DNA from: CAYSVN01 sp964434585 | Lineage (GTDB): Bacteria > Patescibacteriota > Gracilibacteria > Peribacterales > Peribacteraceae | Assembly: GCA_964434585.1 (NCBI GenBank) | Contig: CAYSVN010000010.1 | Span: 1-28,000, forward strand | DNA length: 28,000 nucleotides | Reading direction: 5' to 3' | Shown: positions 24,716 through 28,000 of the stretch, in pieces | How positions within the stretch are numbered: the stretch's first letter is position 1 | Layout of the letters: the number at the start of each line of letters is the position of its first letter | Made by a program: the position numbers and the translations under genes | Notes under the pieces: generated by a model | Told to the model about the DNA's origin: nothing | The model's input: only the letters and a program-made list of their open reading frames with translations | Databases searched by the model: none

Positions 24716-25393
24716 TTATGAATCCTGCTCTAAAAGCTCTGGTAATGTAAAATTATCCTCATTAAAAGTTGAATCATCATTTGGATGAATTAACATTTTC
24801 CGATCAAGTGCTTTCTGCAAACGATCAAGATTTTCAGAAACAACATCTTCCCAGGCACCAACACCATTATTAGAATATGATGTAATACCCAACTGTGCCA
24901 TTTTCTCCAAATAAAATAACTCAAATTGTATTAATCGTTGACTAACCTGTGCTGAATGACGATGTAAAGAAGTTATTTCTTCACCTAAGCTTCTAACTAA
25001 ACCTGCATTATTGCCGGCATTAAAAACTGGATCCTTAGAACGTTTTAAAAAAGCTTCAATTGTATTTACGCCAGATTGCGATTCACACATTCTTTTAGCA
25101 ACCAAATCAATCAACTGCTTTTTAAGAAGTACTTTTATACGCTCAATAACCTGGTCATCCGTTGGTACTTCATGACTATCATTGCTCCAAACACTAGAAG
25201 TCATATTGCCATCATGAAACCGAACTAAAGTTGTCGACCCATCAGTAGCTTCTTCTACCTCTTTCTTTAGTGTCTTAAACTCTTTTACCTTGATCAATAT
25301 TCCATCATCTTCTTTAGAGACTTTAAAAGATGAAAGCTGTTCAGAAATTGGAACATTATTCCAATCAGGATGATTGCTTGACAAAAGTGACAT
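24716..25393 (-). CDS. Hypothetical protein, 225 aa
   Basis: I do not recognise this protein. It has no signal peptide or membrane segment. The N-terminal ~80 residues look like mixed alpha/beta (GILIKVKEFKTLKKEVEEA, STTLVRFHDG). From about residue 80 to 200 it is helical and charged, with likely amphipathic helices (RIKVLLKKQLIDLVAKRM, RLIQFELFYLEKMAQLG). The tail is acidic (FTLPELLEQDS). It has a good promoter immediately upstream, is divergent from the DUF368 gene, and is followed 81 nt later on the same strand by the SPFH gene. Cytoplasmic; function unknown. Confidence 0.75.
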   Translation of the reverse strand: MSLLSSNHPDWNNVPISEQLSSFKVSKEDDGILIKVKEFKTLKKEVEEATDGSTTLVRFHDGNMTSSVWSNDSHEVPTDDQVIERIKVLLKKQLIDLVAKRMCESQSGVNTIEAFLKRSKDPVFNAGNNAGLVRSLGEEITSLHRHSAQVSQRLIQFELFYLEKMAQLGITSYSNNGVGAWEDVVSENLDRLQKALDRKMLIHPNDDSTFNEDNFTLPELLEQDS

Positions 25394-25401
25394 AAGAAAA
25401 A

Positions 25402-25430
25402 ATACTAAGATATAAATATACCTATGTCAA
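25402..25430 (-). promoter_or_regulatory. Strong leaderless promoter of the 225-aa gene
   Basis: On the - strand, a perfect consensus TTGACA (25430-25425), a 17-nt spacer and TAGTAT (25407-25402), ending 8 nt before the ATG at 25393. This is the clearest example of the leaderless arrangement in the window. Confidence 0.65.
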
Positions 25431-25467
25431 TAACTTAACGAGGAATTTTTACAATATGTTTAAGCAA

Positions 25468-25496
25468 TTGGCTCTTGGTTCATTTAAGCCTATACT
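25468..25496 (+). promoter_or_regulatory. Leaderless promoter of the DUF368 gene
   Basis: TTGGCT (25468-25473), a 17-nt spacer and TATACT (25491-25496), ending 7 nt before the ATG at 25504. It lies inside the frame that would start at ATG 25456, which argues for the shorter protein. Confidence 0.6.
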
Positions 25497-25503
25497 AGCC
25501 TCC

Positions 25504-26355
25504 ATGAACTACATAATCCCTTTCCTTAAAGGCCTGCTAATTGGTACGGCCGACGTTATCCCTGGTGTTAGCGGTGGAACCATGGCATTAATCCTTGGTA
25601 TTTACGAACGCTTCATTGGCGCCATTGCTCTATGGACCAAAAAACAAACCTGGCAATATTTACTTAAAGGCAAATGGCAGAAGCTTTGGCAGCAGATGGA
25701 TGGTGAGTTTATTGTACCCGTTGCAGTAGGCATTCTTAGTGCAGGCCTTACGCTGGCAAGCGTACTTAGCAACTTGTTAGAAACCCAACCCTTAATGGTC
25801 TGGAGTTTGTTTTTTGGTCTGGTGGCAGCCTCGGCTATTGCATTTATGTATAAGGTAAAAAACTGGAACACTTTAAAGGTATGTCTATTAATTATAAGTG
25901 GACTACTTACATGGTTACTACTTGATATCTCCCCTACTAGTACGCCAGATCATCCATGGTTTTTATTTTTAGCTGGCCTGGTTGCTATTTGCGGCATGTT
26001 ACTTCCTGGAATTTCTGGAGCATTCATTTTACTTATCCTGGGCAAATATCAGTTCCTAGTAGATGCCGTACATGAACGTCGCTTTGGGGATCTTATTCCA
26101 ATTGTACTTGGAATCATTGTAGGAGTACTTTGCTTCTCTCGTGTTTTAAAATATCTCTTAAAACATTATCAAGAAGAAACGCTAAGTGTCATGATTGGCC
26201 TTCTTATTGGTAGCCTTAAAATTCTTTGGCCAGGAGAACATTTAACCGGAAATCCAAACAGTAGCGGCTGGATGATTGTGATGATAGGAGTAGGTGTGGT
26301 GTTGGTGCTTGGGCTTGAAAAGGTTGCAGGCGTTAAAGAAGTTGCAGAGGTGTAA
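25504..26355 (+). CDS. DUF368 polyprenyl-phosphate transporter family membrane protein
   Basis: 283 aa from the ATG at 25504. An in-frame ATG at 25456 would add 16 polar residues but lies upstream of the -10. The DUF368 signature GTADVIPGVSGGTMALILGIYE is near the N-terminus, and a second, related re-entrant motif, LPGISGAFILLILGKY, lies near residue 165. This gives the internal two-fold repeat expected of the family, with about eight hydrophobic segments. DUF368 proteins (PopT) have been reported to recycle undecaprenyl phosphate across the membrane, feeding cell-wall and surface-glycan synthesis. The 3' end of the gene forms part of hairpin D. Confidence 0.93.
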   Translation: MNYIIPFLKGLLIGTADVIPGVSGGTMALILGIYERFIGAIALWTKKQTWQYLLKGKWQKLWQQMDGEFIVPVAVGILSAGLTLASVLSNLLETQPLMVWSLFFGLVAASAIAFMYKVKNWNTLKVCLLIISGLLTWLLLDISPTSTPDHPWFLFLAGLVAICGMLLPGISGAFILLILGKYQFLVDAVHERRFGDLIPIVLGIIVGVLCFSRVLKYLLKHYQEETLSVMIGLLIGSLKILWPGEHLTGNPNSSGWMIVMIGVGVVLVLGLEKVAGVKEVAEV

Positions 26356-26439
26356 GAGGTATTGTCCTGAGCGTAGCCGAAGGACATTAAAGTGTTATGG
26401 TTCGGCTACGCTCACCACAACACTTACCCTTCTTACACC
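26349..26439. repeat. Intergenic hairpin D with palindromic GAGCGTAGCCGAA arms
   Basis: A perfect 13-bp inverted repeat GAGCGTAGCCGAA / TTCGGCTACGCTC (26369-26381, 26401-26413) sits inside an outer stem GGTGTAAGA / TCTTACACC (26349-26357, 26431-26439). The outer left arm includes the DUF368 stop codon. Further GTTGCAG/CTGCAAC pairings extend into the last codons of the gene. It may act as a terminator or 3' stabiliser; there is no T-run directly after it. Confidence 0.75.
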
Positions 26440-26489
26440 CCTTCCACGCCTGCAACATCTGCAACGTTTTAAAGATTATTAAAAAACAT

Positions 26490-26518
26490 TTTACAAAATA
26501 AATCAAGTAAGGTACAAT
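26490..26518 (+). promoter_or_regulatory. rRNA promoter P1
   Basis: TTTACA (26490-26495), a 17-nt spacer and TACAAT (26513-26518). Confidence 0.55.
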
Positions 26519-26545
26519 CATTTTGTTCAACCGGTAAAAAAGTAG

Positions 26546-26573
26546 TTGACTCCCTAATTCTTTCCGTTACAAT
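26546..26573 (+). promoter_or_regulatory. rRNA promoter P2
   Basis: TTGACT (26546-26551), a 16-nt spacer and TACAAT (26568-26573), followed by a G/C-rich GCGTCCC discriminator as in growth-regulated rRNA promoters. It gives a leader of about 390 nt before the 23S. Confidence 0.65.
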
Positions 26574-26640
26574 GCGTCCCACGTCTCGCATAAATAAAGC
26601 GTTTGCCCCCGAGATTTACTCAGTAAATTTTAAGGGTGTA

Positions 26641-26917
26641 CGTTGATACGTGAGCACTATGTTCATTTACATCAACGGTCTGTATACGTCGTAATTCTTC
26701 TTCCTCGACGTATACTAGCATAATACTTTACTCTATAAGCAAAGTATTATGTGCATAGTATTTTAAATATTAGTCGAAATACTATGCGGACTCATTACAA
26801 ATCGCATCCGATTGTAATGAGATCCGTCCAATTGAAAATGCAATTTCAATTAAAAATAAGTCGATTTATGTTTTCTACCGAGAGAACATAAGTCATTTGA
26901 ATCTTTTAATAAGATTC
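26641..26917 (+). ncRNA. Structured 23S leader: eight consecutive hairpins
   Basis: Stems read along the strand: 26641-26647/26671-26677 (7 bp), 26682-26691/26706-26715 (10), 26719-26729/26741-26751 (11), 26753-26763/26777-26787 (11), 26791-26800/26812-26821 (10), 26830-26837/26844-26851 (8), 26866-26876/26881-26891 (11 with one wobble) and 26899-26905/26911-26917 (7). There is no open frame and no tRNA. It may serve rRNA processing, antitermination or protection of the precursor; no known family recognised. Confidence 0.7.
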
Positions 26918-26972
26918 TTAACACATTAAAAATTTTAGTGAAAATGTTTTGTTTGCCAATATAAGAGCAAAC

Positions 26973-28000
26973 CAAAACGTTACTCATGCGTATTACATGG
27001 ATGCCTTGACTTTGAAGTCCGATGAAGGGCGTGGCCAGCTGCGAAAAGCTTCGGTAAGCCGCTAGGCAGGCGTTATAACCGGAGATGCCCGAATGGGGGA
27101 ACCCAGCGAGAGTTATGTCTCGTTATTCTTAATTTATTAAGAAAGGTCACTTTGCGAACTGAAACATCTAAGTAGCAAAGGAAAAGAAATCAAAAGAGAT
27201 TCCCGGAGTAGTGGCGAGCGAAATGGGAATAGTCCAAACCCACTTTTATATAGTGGGGGTTGTAGGACCTCAATATCCGATTGTATGTATATAGACAAAT
27301 GTTCTGGAACGAACAGCCATAGAGGGTGATAGCCCCGTCGTCGAAATATACCTACACGGTAGAGGATTCCTGAGTAGGGTCAGACACGAGAAATCTGGCT
27401 TGAATCTAGGTGGACCACCATCTAAGACTAAACAGCTTCAAAGATCGATAGCGGATAGTACCGCGAGGGAAAGGTGAAAAGCACCCCGAAAGGGGGATGA
27501 AATAGTATCTGAAATGTAATACGTCCAAGGAGTAGGAGCCCGTTTACGGGTGACTGCGTGCCTTTTGCATAATGAACCAACGAGTTAGTCGTATGTGGCC
27601 GGTTAAGACAGTAATAGTCGAAGCCAGAGCGAAAGCGAGTCCGAATAGGGCGTTTTGTCGCATGCGCTAGACCCGAAACCGGGTGAGCTACCCATGGGCA
27701 GGTTGAAGGGCACCGAAAGGTGTCTGGAGGACCGCACACACCAGTGTCACAAGACTGGGTGATGACCTGTGGGTAGGGGTGAAAAGCCTATCGAACCCGG
27801 AGATAGCTGGTTCTCTTCGAAATGCCTTTAGGGGCAGCCTCATAGAGCAAGACAGGGGGTAGAGCTACTGTTTCGATGCGGGGGTCTTCCCGACCTACCA
27901 ATTCCTGACAAACTCCGAATACCTGTTCCCAAGTCTATGGGAGTGAGACTATGACAGCAAATTGCCATAGTCGAGAGGGAAACAACCCAGACCATTAGCT
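26973..28000 (+). rRNA. 23S ribosomal RNA, 5' part (continues beyond window)
   Basis: The sequence matches conserved 23S segments in order: GGATGCC near 26999, GTTATAACCGG, CCGAATGGGG, GGCGAGCGAAATGGG, CGCGAGGGAAAGGTGAAAAG, CCCGGAGATAGCTGGTTCTC, GGGGGTAGAGC-CTGTTTCG and GGGAAACAACCCAGACC at the end. The 5' end is set by counting back 25 nt from GGATGCC by comparison with E. coli and is approximate. The visible part matches roughly the first 1,040 nt of the E. coli molecule, with no large insertion seen. No 16S rRNA or spacer tRNA lies upstream. Confidence 0.97.

Noticed and set aside
1..26355. UGA read as glycine (genetic code 25)
   Set aside because: All genes are complete without any in-frame TGA and glycine is encoded by GGN throughout. 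Only the absence of TGA stops is kept as an observation.
26574..26972. tRNA genes in the region before the 23S
   Set aside because: No cloverleaf, T-loop or CCA end could be found; the hairpins are separate simple stems.
27428..27739. A 103-aa protein antisense to the rRNA
   Set aside because: It lies wholly within conserved 23S sequence.

Overview
The window reads as a bacterial metagenomic scaffold, about 40% GC by eye. It carries two runs of exactly 100 N, and both fall inside tandem repeats. Several traits suggest a Candidate Phyla Radiation (Patescibacteria) lineage, perhaps on the Gracilibacteria/Peregrinibacteria side: A/V-type ATPase subunits, secreted proteins with poly-serine linkers and Cys-rich repeats, a pilin-like C-terminal domain, promoters with no Shine-Dalgarno (SD) sequence, and a 23S rRNA gene not preceded by 16S. 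This placement is inference from gene content and style, not from a marker-gene tree.

Region 1 (1-16009) is an island of large secreted repeat proteins. On the + strand are the 3' end of an Asp/Gly-rich repeat protein and a Ser/Cys-rich protein with at least 13 six-cysteine modules. A 51-aa membrane peptide lies between them on the - strand. A five-gene - strand operon follows (16009 down to 3331): a giant FG-GAP/VCBS plus Calx-beta adhesin-like protein, a Ser/Cys-rich protein, a DsbA-fold membrane protein without its CxxC, a thrombospondin-type-3 plus Cys-repeat protein with an LGDSG/transmembrane/RKRERI tail, and a NOL1/NOP2/Sun RNA methyltransferase. Three of the surface proteins end in a related helical C-terminal domain that I do not recognise.

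Region 2 (16010-26355) is mostly envelope and housekeeping genes: a lipoprotein, nucleoside-diphosphate kinase, an S41 C-terminal processing protease, A/V-ATPase subunits B and D without the rest of the operon, a membrane-anchored protein with a pseudopilin-like C-terminus, a four-helix membrane protein, an SPFH/band-7 protein plus a 3' scrap of a paralogue, two unknown soluble proteins, and a DUF368 polyprenyl-phosphate transporter. Long intergenic hairpins with low-complexity arms recur here.

Region 3 (26356-28000) has two sigma70-like promoters, a leader packed with eight consecutive perfect or near-perfect hairpins, and the first ~1,030 nt of 23S rRNA, which runs off the window.

Two window-wide traits stand out. 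First, many genes have a -10 hexamer (TATACT/TAGTAT-like) only 6-9 nt before the ATG and no start has an obvious SD, which predicts leaderless mRNAs. Second, all 19 stops are TAA (15) or TAG (4), never TGA.
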